A DNA stretch of 64,000 nucleotides from Hyphomicrobium_A sp963745205 (GTDB taxonomy: Bacteria > Pseudomonadota > Alphaproteobacteria > Rhizobiales > Hyphomicrobiaceae): positions 181,798 through 245,797 of the forward strand of contig CAVUWX010000011.1 in NCBI GenBank assembly GCA_963745205.1, read 5' to 3'. The first letter of the stretch is position 1, and each line of letters opens with the position of its first letter. Under the pieces are notes generated by a model. The model was not told where the DNA came from. It saw nothing but the letters and a program-made list of their open reading frames with translations, and did not search any database. The position numbers and the translations under genes were made by a program. Shown in pieces: positions 54,511-62,856 of the stretch.

Positions 54511-54939
54511 TCAACCGGAAACCTGCGCGATCCAGTCGGTCAGGTTGTAATATGTAGTGACGCGCGCGATTTTCCCGTCTCGAATCGCAAAAAACGTGCC
54601 TGCCGGCAACTTGTAGGTCTGGCCCTTGGCCTCGGGCAGTCCGCTGTCGGTCGCGAGGTAGGTGCCGTTGACGTTGAACTCCGCGGCCGCGCGCTGTCCG
54701 TCCTTGCTCACCATGACCGCGATGCCGTCGAGGCGCTCGCGGTAGTGGTGCGTCATGCGCGCGTTGAACGCGCGAAATTTGTCCTTGCCGGTGCGCCGCT
54801 CGCCCTGATTGACGTCGTGGATCACATCATCGGTGAGGCACGCGATCATGCCCTCGCTGTCGCCGGCGTTGAAGGCTTCGAGATAGCGGCGGATGAGTGC
54901 GGCTGTCTCGATGCGGGTCTTGCTCTCGGCGTCGCTCAT
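54511..54939 (-). CDS. SnoaL/NTF2-like protein (ketosteroid isomerase-related)
   Basis: This 142-residue protein has an NTF2-like cone fold. IRRYLEAFNAGDSEGMIACLTDDVIHDVNQGE lines the pocket in the N-terminal half, AGTFFAIRDGKIARVTTYYNLTDW in the C-terminal half. Such proteins are small hydrolases, isomerases or ligand carriers. No substrate is evident. GGAG precedes ATG 54939. It lies 36 bases from panD and may share its transcript. Confidence 0.82.
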   Translation of the reverse strand: MSDAESKTRIETAALIRRYLEAFNAGDSEGMIACLTDDVIHDVNQGERRTGKDKFRAFNARMTHHYRERLDGIAVMVSKDGQRAAAEFNVNGTYLATDSGLPEAKGQTYKLPAGTFFAIRDGKIARVTTYYNLTDWIAQVSG

Positions 54940-55093
54940 GATGGCTCCGGAGTTGAACTTGGCCGCGCTCCTTAGCAGGTCGAGGCGCCGGGTTCCATCG
55001 CCGGTGGCCGCGGGGGCGCGCGACAAAAGGTAAGCGGCCGCACGCGCTGGCGCGGCGCGGCGGCCGTTTATCGGTGGAAAGGCCGAAAGCGCT

Positions 55094-55393
55094 TTAGCGC
55101 TGGCTGGCAGACCGGCGCGCGACCTCGGTCTTCGAGACCTCGCCGGCAGCCACGAGAGCGTTGATGCAACCCTTGGACAGCTGGTAGCCGACGGCGCGCA
55201 TGCACTTGCGCGTCTCGGCGCTGTCAGGGGAGAACGAGCTGCAGTGGGAGAGGTAGTCGCCGGCGCAGGCGAAGCGCACGGCGGCGCCGACGGCGCCCGC
55301 TTGCGAAGCGGGAAGAAGGCCTGCACCGAGGGCGACGGCTGCCGCGAGGGTGCGGTATTTGCAAACGCTTGAACGGACTGACGCTACAATCAT
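55094..55393 (-). CDS. small secreted four-cysteine protein (Rhizobiales type)
   Basis: This 99-residue protein has a signal peptide with a leading Cys and hydrophobic core (LAAAVALGAGLLPASQAGA). The mature part contains CAGDYLSHCSSF, RKCMRAVGYQLSKGCINALVAAGEVSKTEVARR: four cysteines spaced as in small alphaproteobacterial exported proteins. It likely has two disulfides. Function unknown. The neighbouring small secreted gene is in the same direction. Confidence 0.65.
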   Translation of the reverse strand: MIVASVRSSVCKYRTLAAAVALGAGLLPASQAGAVGAAVRFACAGDYLSHCSSFSPDSAETRKCMRAVGYQLSKGCINALVAAGEVSKTEVARRSASQR

Positions 55394-55693
55394 GAACTCT
55401 GTTCCTCTTCGATGGCCTTGCGGCCTGGGGCTGCCAGGAGTTTGTCGAAGGGACGCATACGCGGCTGTTCCCTGGTGAACAGAAGACCCTTGGGCGGACG
55501 CGCCAAGGCGAGCTGGAGAAGATTGGAGCCCGGCTCACCGCGGTGCGATGCCTGATGGGGCCAGCATTGACCGGGTATGGTAACCGCCGAGTAAATATGG
55601 GTGCCGCGCGACCGGCGATGCTATGCGCGGAGCGCTTAGCAAGAGGCATCTCGCGCGGCGAAGCACGCAACGTCGAAAAAGATGAGTGGGCGG
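55394..55693. other. 300-base intergenic region
   Basis: The sequence between the two small secreted genes has no convincing frame or RNA. Its promoter for the downstream gene is expected, but I cannot point to one. Confidence 0.5.
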
Positions 55694-56026
55694 TCAGCCC
55701 TTGCAGGGACGCGCTTCCACGTCGGCGCTCCAGCCTGATGCTTCCTTGGTGTAGTGGGTCGACTGGCTCGCGGCGGCTCCGAAGCGGGCCCAGACCGTGC
55801 CGTACTCGAAGTTGGTGAAATCGATCCACGAGCGGACGGCAGCGGCGCGGGCGGCCTCCTTCGAGCGGCCTGCGCCGGAGCCCGAGTGGAAGTGATCGGC
55901 CATGCAGGTCCGGCCGCCTTCCTTGCGCAGCGTGTGCGAGTAGGCGAGGCCGGTGTCGTCGGCGATGGCCGCGGTCGCGACCAGCGAGAAGACGCCGGCG
56001 AGAGTGAGAAGAAAAGCGCGGTACAT
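55694..56026 (-). CDS. small secreted protein, unknown function
   Basis: This 110-residue protein has an N-terminal signal (AFLLTLAGVFSLVATAAIA, cleavage before DD). The mature part is GLAYSHTLRKEGGRTCMADHFHSGSG and ends WSADVEARPCKG: two cysteines and a WIDFTNFEYGTVWARFGAA segment. Similar small proteins occur in Rhizobiales; no function is known. The start 56026 gives a clean signal; a longer frame starts at 56083. Confidence 0.65.
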   Translation of the reverse strand: MYRAFLLTLAGVFSLVATAAIADDTGLAYSHTLRKEGGRTCMADHFHSGSGAGRSKEAARAAAVRSWIDFTNFEYGTVWARFGAAASQSTHYTKEASGWSADVEARPCKG

Positions 56027-56095
56027 GGAAGCCCCCCGAGGTTTGTTTGCGAAACTACTAGCTTTGGCGGGGGTTCCCAGCAATGGCGGCCGACC

Positions 56096-56971
56096 TCACC
56101 AGGCGAGTTTTCCCAGCACCGCGAGAGCGCGCGGCGCCGGCGGGGCGAATAGGATTTCGAGCTTTTCCGGAGACAATTCGCCCGAGCCCATGGTCTCGTC
56201 GCGATGAATGCCCGAAGCGATGAAGATAGCGTCGATGCCAGCCGCTTCCGCGCCCTTGAGGTCGGTGCGCAGAGAATCCCCGATGGCGAGGATGCGCTTG
56301 CGGTCGACGGCTGACCCGCGCGCGGCCTCGGCCGCGGCCTGGGCGGCGTCATAGGCGTTGGCGTGGGGCTTTCCGGCCCAGAACACCTCCCCGTCCATGC
56401 GCTCGTAGAGGTCGGCGATGGCGCCGGCGCAGATGAACTGCCGTCCGCCCACGTCCACCACGAGATCGGGGTTGGCACAGACGAAGGGCAGCCGCCGGGC
56501 GCGCGCGCGCTGCAGAAGCTCGCGATAATCCTCGGGCGTCTCGGTCGTGTCGTCGACGAGGCCGGTGCAAAGGATGGCCTGCGCCTCCTCGAGGGGGGCG
56601 GCCCTTGCGGAGAGCCGCTCGAAGGTGGCGGCGTCGCGGTCGGCCGGCCCGATGCAGAACAGACGGGTGTAGCCCTTCTCGGCGATGTGGCGCAGCGCGA
56701 TCTCGCCCGAGGCGACGATGTCGTCCCAGGCCTCGCGCGGAACCGCGCGCGCGTCCAGCATGGCGGCAACCCGCGCGCCCGGGACCGGCGCGTTGGAAAC
56801 GAGGATGACGGTGCCGCCGCGCTTGCGGAAGCGCAGGAGCGCGTCGCAGGCGTCCTTGAAGGCGCGGTGGCCGTCGTGCAGAACGCCCCACACGTCGCAG
56901 AACAGTACGTCGTAGCGGGCGAGCAGCTCGCCGGCGCGCGCGAGGACGGGCGGTGGGGGGCGGGGGGTCAT
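56096..56971 (-). CDS. TIGR01459-type HAD hydrolase
   Basis: This 291-residue HAD protein begins FCDVWGVLHDG near residue 24, with the nucleophile Asp. VSNAPVPGARVAAML near residue 57 is motif II. WAGKPHANAYDAA near residue 196 is motif III, and LAIGDSLRTDLKGAEAAGIDAIFI is motif IV. This is the class-IIA-like TIGR01459 family found in alphaproteobacteria. The substrate is unknown; related members are p-nitrophenyl phosphatase-like. Confidence 0.85.
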   Translation of the reverse strand: MTPRPPPPVLARAGELLARYDVLFCDVWGVLHDGHRAFKDACDALLRFRKRGGTVILVSNAPVPGARVAAMLDARAVPREAWDDIVASGEIALRHIAEKGYTRLFCIGPADRDAATFERLSARAAPLEEAQAILCTGLVDDTTETPEDYRELLQRARARRLPFVCANPDLVVDVGGRQFICAGAIADLYERMDGEVFWAGKPHANAYDAAQAAAEAARGSAVDRKRILAIGDSLRTDLKGAEAAGIDAIFIASGIHRDETMGSGELSPEKLEILFAPPAPRALAVLGKLAW

Positions 56972-57166
56972 GAAGGGCGGGACAGGTCCGGCGATCTCAA
57001 CGTTGACCGCAATTGCCTCTTACGTCCTATCGGCGGGGAAGCCAAGGAGCTTGCCATTTCCGACGCGAGCCGCCCCGAAGGTTTTCGCGCGGCCTTGAAT
57101 GACGCATACTACATGTCTCGTGCTGCTCACCGCAGCAATTCGGCACCTCAATCCCGGCAGGACGCG

Positions 57167-57688
57167 ATGGTGGAGCAAAGCTTCGGTGTGCCGCAAATTG
57201 CGGCCCTTCTCTTGCTCGTGCAGCGCGGGTTCGAGGAGCTCTACTCGGAACGCAACACGCGCCGGCTGATCGCGGAGGGTGGCCGCGAGGCGGGGCGTGA
57301 CTACTATCCCGTCGTCGCCATTACGCATCTCGCCTGGATCGCCGCCATCTTCCTCTTGATATCGCCGTCGGCGCCGATCCTGTGGCCCCTGCTTGCGCTC
57401 TATCTCCTGCTGCAGGGCGTGCGCTACTGGATCATCGCTACGCTTGGGCGTTACTGGACGCACCGCATCATCACGCTGGAGAAGGCGCCGATCGTGCGCG
57501 ACGGCCCCTACCGGTTCGTGCGCCATCCCAACTACGTCGTGACCATCGCGGAGACGTTCCTGTTGCCGCTGGTGTTTGCCGACGCCGCCGTCGCCGTGAT
57601 CTTCGGCTGCGTGTGGAGCGCGGTGCTCTACTACAAGATCCTGCTCGAGGATGGCGCGCTCGCCGAGCGGCGGGGCGAGGGGCCATGA
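57167..57688 (+). CDS. ICMT-like membrane methyltransferase
   Basis: This 173-residue protein has four to five helices and the isoprenylcysteine carboxyl methyltransferase-like motif DGPYRFVRHPNYVVTIAE, with a conserved Glu. It likely methylates a lipid or protein carboxyl or phenol with SAM. The start ATG 57167 has AGGA upstream. Its stop overlaps the next gene's ATG (ATGA), so they are translationally coupled. Confidence 0.85.
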   Translation: MVEQSFGVPQIAALLLLVQRGFEELYSERNTRRLIAEGGREAGRDYYPVVAITHLAWIAAIFLLISPSAPILWPLLALYLLLQGVRYWIIATLGRYWTHRIITLEKAPIVRDGPYRFVRHPNYVVTIAETFLLPLVFADAAVAVIFGCVWSAVLYYKILLEDGALAERRGEGP

Positions 57689-58321
57689 AGACCCTCTATC
57701 GCGCGATTGCGGGCGCCGTCGGGCTGGTCGCGGTGGCTGGCCAATACTGGCTGGTGACGCAAGGCAAGGGCGGCGCGGCCCTTCCGGTGTCGAGCGTGCA
57801 CTTCTTCAGCTTCTTCACCATCTTCACCAACCTCATCGCCGCCGCGGCGATGCTGGTGCCGGTCGTCGCGCCGAACTCCGGGCTCGGCCGCTTCCTCGAT
57901 CGCCCCTCGGTGCGCACCGCCATCGTCGGCTACATCGTGGTCGTGGGGGACGGTCTATTACACGCTGCTGCGCAAGCTCGACAACGCCACCGGGCTGCAC
58001 CTGTACCTCGAGTACGTGCTGCACTACGTGACGCCCCCGTTGTTCGTGATCGACTGGCTGCTGTTCGTGCCGAAGGGCGAGATTGGCTGGAGGAACGGCC
58101 TCGATTTTCTCGCCTATCCGATTGCCTATCTCGTCTGGACGCTGGTGCATGGCGCCTTCGCCGGCTGGTATCCCTACCCGTTCATCGACGTCTCGAAGCT
58201 CGGGTATGGGCGGATGCTTTTGAACTCGGCCGGGCTCATTCTCGCCTTCCTGGCGCTCGAGCTGCTGCTGGTTGCGCTCGACCGGCTTGTTAAGCAGTAC
58301 CAGAGCAAAGCCGTACCCTAG
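57685..58321 (+). pseudogene. Pr6Pr family membrane protein, frameshifted
   Basis: A six-helix membrane protein of ~211 residues. The N-terminal half from ATG 57685 runs SSVHFFSFFTIFTNLIAA, to GYIVVVG, then leaves frame. The rest, VYYTLLRKLDNATGLHLYL through the WYPYPFIDVSKLGYGRML segment, continues in another frame to TAG 58321. One extra base within 57946-57952 (GGGGACG) explains it. Both halves look well conserved, so an error in a G run is likely. It is coupled to the ICMT-like gene and precedes the FAD oxidoreductase. Confidence 0.8.
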
Positions 58322-58378
58322 CCTGCGCGCTTCGACCCTGATGTTGCGCGCAGGCCGGCCGCGTGCCGTAATCGCCGC

Positions 58379-59503
58379 ATGGCGGATTTCGATGCCATTG
58401 CGGTTGGTGGCGGCCTTGCCGGCGCGGCATTCGCCTTGGAGCTTGCGCGCCGCGGCGCCCGCGTTGCCGTCATCGAGCGCACGGGCACACCCACCCTCAA
58501 AGTCTGCGGCGACTTCCTGAGCCGGGAAGCCCAGGAGCTGCTCGCTCACCTCGGGCTCGACACGGTGGCGCTGGGGGCGGTGGGTATTACGTCCTTGCGG
58601 CTCGTCACCGGCGAGCGGCGGGCCACGGGCAATCTACCCTTCGCCGCCTGCGGGCTATCGCGCCTGCGCCTCGATGAGGAGCTCTTATCGAGGGCGCAAG
58701 CCGCGGGGGCGGAACTGCTCCGCGGTGAGGCCGCAACAGCGCTCGAGCCGCGCGGGCAAAACGTGCGCGTGTGGGCCGGCGGCAAGTGCTTCGAGGCGCG
58801 CTGCGCGGCGCTGGCGACGGGAAAGCACAACCTGCGCGGCTGGCCGCGCGGCGCTGGCAGCAGCACGGCGATGAAGATCCAGCTATCGATGACGCGGGCA
58901 GCGACCGCCGCGCTCGAGGGCGTCGTGCAGCTTACAAGCTACCGCGGCGGCTACATCGGGGCCTGCAACGTCGAGGACGGCGCCGCCACCATCTGCTGGC
59001 TGCTCGACGCGCGCGCCATGCAGGAGCTGGGTGCAGACTGGCGCGTGCACCTCGACCACATCGCGCGCCAGTCCTCGGCGATCGGCGATCTGCTCGCTGG
59101 CGCCCGCTTCCTCTCCCCGCGGCCGGCGGCGGTGTCGGCCATCCCCTACGGCTACGTGCGCCGCGCCGTCATCGCGCCAAACGTGTTTCCGCTGGGCGAC
59201 CAGCTTTGCGTCATCCCCTCGTTCACCGGCGATGGCACCTCGCTCGCGCTGTCCTCGGGCCTGGCGGCCGCGCGCGCGGTGCTCGGCGGGCGCGGCGCCG
59301 GCGAATTCCAGGCGGATTTTCTCGCCCGCATCCGCGCGCAATTCATGTGGGCGCGCGCGGTGGAGACGACGTTCCGCTACGCGCCAGCGCGCACGTTCGG
59401 CGTCAATGCGGTGGCGGTCGCTCCCGGCATCGTCGGCCTCATCGCCAACCTGACACGGGTGCGCGGCATCGCGGGACTGACGGGTGAGGCGGCGGCCGTT
59501 TAG
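58379..59503 (+). CDS. FAD-dependent oxidoreductase (geranylgeranyl reductase-like)
   Basis: This 374-residue flavoprotein has an N-terminal FAD motif AVGGGLAGAAFALELARRG near residue 8. VCGDFLSREAQE is near 42, and PYGYVRRAVIAPNVFPLGDQLCVIPSFTGDGTSLAL near 255 is the second FAD segment typical of geranylgeranyl-reductase and halogenase-like flavoproteins. It probably reduces or hydroxylates a lipid or polyketide ring. It lies 57 bases from the Pr6Pr gene, and is convergent with the type III PKS. Confidence 0.85.
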   Translation: MADFDAIAVGGGLAGAAFALELARRGARVAVIERTGTPTLKVCGDFLSREAQELLAHLGLDTVALGAVGITSLRLVTGERRATGNLPFAACGLSRLRLDEELLSRAQAAGAELLRGEAATALEPRGQNVRVWAGGKCFEARCAALATGKHNLRGWPRGAGSSTAMKIQLSMTRAATAALEGVVQLTSYRGGYIGACNVEDGAATICWLLDARAMQELGADWRVHLDHIARQSSAIGDLLAGARFLSPRPAAVSAIPYGYVRRAVIAPNVFPLGDQLCVIPSFTGDGTSLALSSGLAAARAVLGGRGAGEFQADFLARIRAQFMWARAVETTFRYAPARTFGVNAVAVAPGIVGLIANLTRVRGIAGLTGEAAAV

Positions 59504-59506
59504 CTC

Positions 59507-60610
59507 TCAATAGAGATCGAGCACGACGAAGTAGGCCGAGAACCCCGGCCCGAACGCGCCGAGCAGGTAGCGCCCGCGCGCACCCGCGCCGAACGCCTCC
59601 TTGATCACGAACAGCGCGGTGGCCGAGGACATGTTGCCGTACTTGCGCAACACCTCCCAGGAGAAGCTTAGGCGCTCGCGCGGAATGTGCAGCAACTCCT
59701 CCGCCGTGATGAGGATCTTGCTGCCGCCGGGGTGAAATAGGAAACCGTCGAAGTCGGCGAGCGTCAGCCCCGCGCGCTCGAGGAATGGAAACAGCGCCTC
59801 GCCCAGCTTCTCGCGCATGAGCGTGGGGAGCTCCGGGCTCAGCACGACACCGAAGCCGTCGTTCTTGATGGCCCAGCCCATGATGTGCTCGGTCTTGGCC
59901 CAGAAGTGCTCGCCGATGGCGCCGATGCGCGCGCGTCCGCGCGGCGCCCCGCGCCGGTCGCCCGCGTGGCTGCGCAGCACAACGCCAGCCGCGCCGTCGC
60001 CGAACAGGGCGGCCGCGACGAACATGGCAAGGCTCTGGTCCTCGGTGCGCATGCACAGCGTGCACAGGTCGACCGTCAGGAACAGCACATTCGCCCCGGG
60101 ACGCGCCTGCGCCATGCGGGCGGCGCGTGCGAGGCCGCCCACGCCGGCACCACAGCCGAGGCCGAACATCGGCAGCCGCTCGACATCGGGGCGGAAGGCG
60201 AGGCGGTTCATCAGGCGGGCCTCGAGGCTGGGGATGGCGAGCCCGGTGACAGTGTTGGAGACGATGACGTCGATGTCGCGCAGGTTCAGCCCCGCATCGG
60301 CCACGGCCTGGATGGCGACCTGCTCCAGGAGATCGAGCGCGTTTCTCTGGTAGATCTCGGTGCGCTGCTCCCAGGTGTGCGGCTGCAGGTGCCACTCCAT
60401 CGGCTCGATGGAGTAGCGGCAGTCGATGCCGGTGTTGGTGTAAAGCGCCTCGAGGCGGGCAAAATGCGGAAAGAATGTCTGCGCGCGCAACGCGGCGTCG
60501 TCCTGGGTGATGGTGTACTCGGGCACCGCGGTGGCGACGGAGGCGATCTCGACGGTCACAGCGGGCGCGGTCGCGCGCTCGGCCTCGAGGAGGCTGGCCT
60601 TGATCGGCAT
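59507..60610 (-). CDS. type III polyketide synthase
   Basis: This 367-residue chalcone-synthase-like enzyme carries the triad Cys153 (FGLGCGAGVGG), His293 (FLFHPGGSK) and Asn326 (KYGNMSSA). It iteratively adds malonyl-CoA to a starter acyl-CoA and cyclises to alkylresorcinol, alkylpyrone or similar. Neighbouring genes (ICMT-like methyltransferase, Pr6Pr membrane protein, FAD oxidoreductase) suggest a resorcinolic lipid locus that modifies the aromatic ring. The start ATG 60610 follows AGAGGG; a longer frame to 60676 has little support. It is convergent with the FAD gene by 3 bases. Confidence 0.92.
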   Translation of the reverse strand: MPIKASLLEAERATAPAVTVEIASVATAVPEYTITQDDAALRAQTFFPHFARLEALYTNTGIDCRYSIEPMEWHLQPHTWEQRTEIYQRNALDLLEQVAIQAVADAGLNLRDIDVIVSNTVTGLAIPSLEARLMNRLAFRPDVERLPMFGLGCGAGVGGLARAARMAQARPGANVLFLTVDLCTLCMRTEDQSLAMFVAAALFGDGAAGVVLRSHAGDRRGAPRGRARIGAIGEHFWAKTEHIMGWAIKNDGFGVVLSPELPTLMREKLGEALFPFLERAGLTLADFDGFLFHPGGSKILITAEELLHIPRERLSFSWEVLRKYGNMSSATALFVIKEAFGAGARGRYLLGAFGPGFSAYFVVLDLY

Positions 60611-60800
60611 GAGGTCTGCCCTCTTGCGCCCTGCATACGGGTGCCGCTGCCATCGTAAAGCAGAGGCCCGCGGCACGCCATGGCATCCCGGTCACAGGAT
60701 TGATGCCGTATTGCCGCGGTCGCAAAGAAGCACCGGCAACCAGTCGGCACGATGGCCGCCGCAGAGAAGCGATCTTGGCGACGAAGAGAACGGCTAGGGG

Positions 60801-60929
60801 CTACTTCGCCTCGATCTTGAGGTTCGGCAGATCGACGCTCACCGAATGCTGGCGCGCGTCGTAGTAGAGGTAGCCCAGCACGCCGACTCCCACGACCAAT
60901 GCGAGGATGACGAGGCTCTTGATGTCCAT
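60801..60929 (-). CDS. 42-residue single-pass membrane protein
   Basis: A short frame encoding MDIKSLVILALVVGVGVLGY, then a Tyr/Arg segment and SVDLPNLKIEAK. The single helix is at ~5-23. It begins ATG 60929. No family is evident. It lies upstream of the type III PKS on the same strand, 190 bases away, so could be the first gene of that transcript. Confidence 0.5.
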   Translation of the reverse strand: MDIKSLVILALVVGVGVLGYLYYDARQHSVSVDLPNLKIEAK

Positions 60930-61046
60930 GGCGGGGCTCCCGGGCGGTTTCGTTGTTGCTTGGCTTGGTCGAGTGCCACAGCGCGGCGCCGCGGGCAAGG
61001 GGCGTTGCGCCCGGAGCCGACCGCGCGCAATGCGGCAGTGGTCTCT

Positions 61047-61394
61047 TCAGTCGCGTGGCGCCCGCCTAGTATCTGCGCTGAGCCCCCGGGCGAGCCGCAC
61101 ACAGCCGTAGGCAAACAGCCAGGCTAACGGGATGGGCCCGAGCGCGCGCAAGGCCACTCCATCCCATACGTGCTTGCTGGCTTCATCCCATTGCGCGCGG
61201 TTCTCCGCTCCGCAGGCCCACAGGTTGAATCCGGGCGGCGGCGCTTGCTGGAGCGCGAGGCAGTCGTGCGAGTGGGATTGGAAGTAGGCCTGCTTATTGA
61301 CGCCGGTCAGGTAGTAGGCGCTGCCGATGGCCCAGAGGAGGGAGGCGATGATGCCGAGCCGCGTCCAGTCGCCCAGGTCACGTGCTGTTTTCAT
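61047..61394 (-). CDS. small membrane protein, unknown function
   Basis: This 115-residue protein has two hydrophobic helices (~13-30 and ~82-100). The region between them is polar, with two Cys (HDCLALQQ, WACGAENR), and is probably periplasmic. It ends Arg-rich. It starts 27 bases after the tRNA-Thr on the same strand. Family unknown. Confidence 0.6.
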   Translation of the reverse strand: MKTARDLGDWTRLGIIASLLWAIGSAYYLTGVNKQAYFQSHSHDCLALQQAPPPGFNLWACGAENRAQWDEASKHVWDGVALRALGPIPLAWLFAYGCVRLARGLSADTRRAPRD

Positions 61395-61420
61395 GGGCGC
61401 GGCTGCCGGATTGTTTTGAG

Positions 61421-61496
61421 TGGTGCCGGCTGCAGGATTTGAACCTGCGACCCCCTGATTACAAATCAGGTGCTCTGCCAACTGAGCTAAGCCGGC
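61421..61496 (-). tRNA. tRNA-Thr (UGU anticodon)
   Basis: A full cloverleaf with encoded CCA: acceptor GCCGGCT/AGCCGGC, D-arm GCTC/GAGC, anticodon loop TTTGTAA (UGU) with stem CTGAT/ATCAG, and T-arm GCAGG/CCTGC. It reads ACA and other ACN codons. Confidence 0.95.
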
Positions 61497-61558
61497 ATCC
61501 GTTGATGGGGCGAACTCCTGCCGTCGGCCGTCGCGCCGCGCGGCGTAACGGGAAGCGC

Positions 61559-62023
61559 TTATATCGCGCCCGGCCCCGCCCGGCCAGGGCGAGCCGGGCA
61601 CCCCCGCCACCCCTTACAACTACTTTCGCTGGAGGTTGCTCCAAGCGACGTAGACTTTGCCGTCGTAGATTCCGACCCAACCCCAAGCCAAATTGGCACC
61701 GGCGGGCGCCAGGTCACGGCTCCATCAAGACACGAGCCACCGCTGCTTTTCCCTCCCCGAGTGATGGTCTCCAGAAAGAAAACGTAGCCGTTCGCGGAAC
61801 CGACGCGTTTGAGTTTGCCACCGCAATTGAGCTCTGGATAATTTGTCTCCGCCTCGCTGCTCGTGATGGTTATGACGACGGTATAGTTCGACGTCCCGGC
61901 GTTTTGAGCCGCGGTACCGGTCCAGGTACCGATCATCGTTGGCGGCCGCGCCAACGCTAGAGGCGATTGTGTCGTCAGCGCCAAGCACAGAACGAACGTC
62001 CGCAGTACCGCTAATCTCGGCAT
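61559..62023 (-). CDS. small secreted protein, probable frameshift near the 3' end
   Basis: The open frame gives 154 residues with a signal peptide (LRTFVLCLALTTQSPLALA) and a beta-rich body GTWTGTAAQNAGTSNYTVVI, then YVFFLETITRGG. After PVPIWLG the frame becomes low-complexity. In another frame the sequence reads WVGIYDGKVYVAWSNLQRK and stops at 61620, a much better C-terminus for this family. One base lost from a GGGG run near 61681-61684 would explain it, giving a protein of about 135 residues. Two mature Cys could form a disulfide. Function unknown. GGAGG precedes ATG 62023. Confidence 0.65.
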   Translation of the reverse strand: MPRLAVLRTFVLCLALTTQSPLALARPPTMIGTWTGTAAQNAGTSNYTVVITITSSEAETNYPELNCGGKLKRVGSANGYVFFLETITRGGKSSGGSCLDGAVTWRPPVPIWLGVGSESTTAKSTSLGATSSESSCKGWRGCPARPGRAGPGAI

Positions 62024-62265
62024 CACCGCCTCCACTCCTTGACACCCCCCGAACACATGCAACTCGAAGCCCTGGCACACCACATATTGTGGTCCGCCGA
62101 GCTGCCCGGCCCGCTCCAACCCACACAACGGGCCGGGTCGATCACCAACACCAGTCGCCGCGCCCCCGATATTTGCACCAAATCGGGTCACGCTTAGAGG
62201 ATCGTTATCCATTTTCGGTATGGTGAATGAAGGTTGCGTTGGTCCATCAGTCCCGAGGATTTCGC

Positions 62266-62625
62266 ATGCGATTGAAGAGTGCTGCTGCCGTTATCGGCCT
62301 CGCCCTTGCGTTGGGTCTGGCAGCCGAGAACCCCGCCGAGGCAAGCTGGTGTCGCGGCGCTCCCCCCGGCTACTGTGGGGGGCCGTTTGTTGCCGCCCCG
62401 GCCGTCACCCACTTTGTCTATTACCCGCAGTACTACGACATCTACTACTCGGCGACGTTGCTGCCCGATCCCTATCCGGCCATGTACATGCCGCGCGGGT
62501 ATTGGCCGCGCTACGAGCGTCCCTACGTCCGCTACGGGCGCCGCTACTGGGCGCCTCGCCGCGTCGCCTGCTGCGGCACGCCGGTCGTTCCCGTGCCCGC
62601 GCCACAGCCCGTGCCGATCAAGTAG
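62266..62625 (+). CDS. small secreted Tyr/Pro-rich protein
   Basis: This 119-residue protein has a signal peptide ending near AEA, then WCRGAPPGYCGGPF, a Tyr-rich stretch (YYPQYYDIYYSATLLPDPYP) and a Pro/Val tail. Four cysteines. It is likely exported and structurally extended. GAGGA precedes ATG 62266. It is divergent from the frameshifted secreted-protein gene. Unknown function. Confidence 0.65.
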   Translation: MRLKSAAAVIGLALALGLAAENPAEASWCRGAPPGYCGGPFVAAPAVTHFVYYPQYYDIYYSATLLPDPYPAMYMPRGYWPRYERPYVRYGRRYWAPRRVACCGTPVVPVPAPQPVPIK

Positions 62626-62856
62626 CCGGCCTTCGAAAGCGCCGCATTGGGCCCGCGCTCAGGCCATATTCCTATGGCCCGGCTTTGCCTTGACACCGGG
62701 GAACTGGAGACGCCCTCCGATGTCTGCCGCGGCGGCGACTACGCGTGCCGGCGTCCGTTGATCTGCGAATAGGCAGAGCTCGCGAAAGGCTTGGAGAACT
62801 TCGGGATCTGACGAGGGTGGCGCGGTGAGCACCGCGCTACCCTTTTTCGTTGCGCG

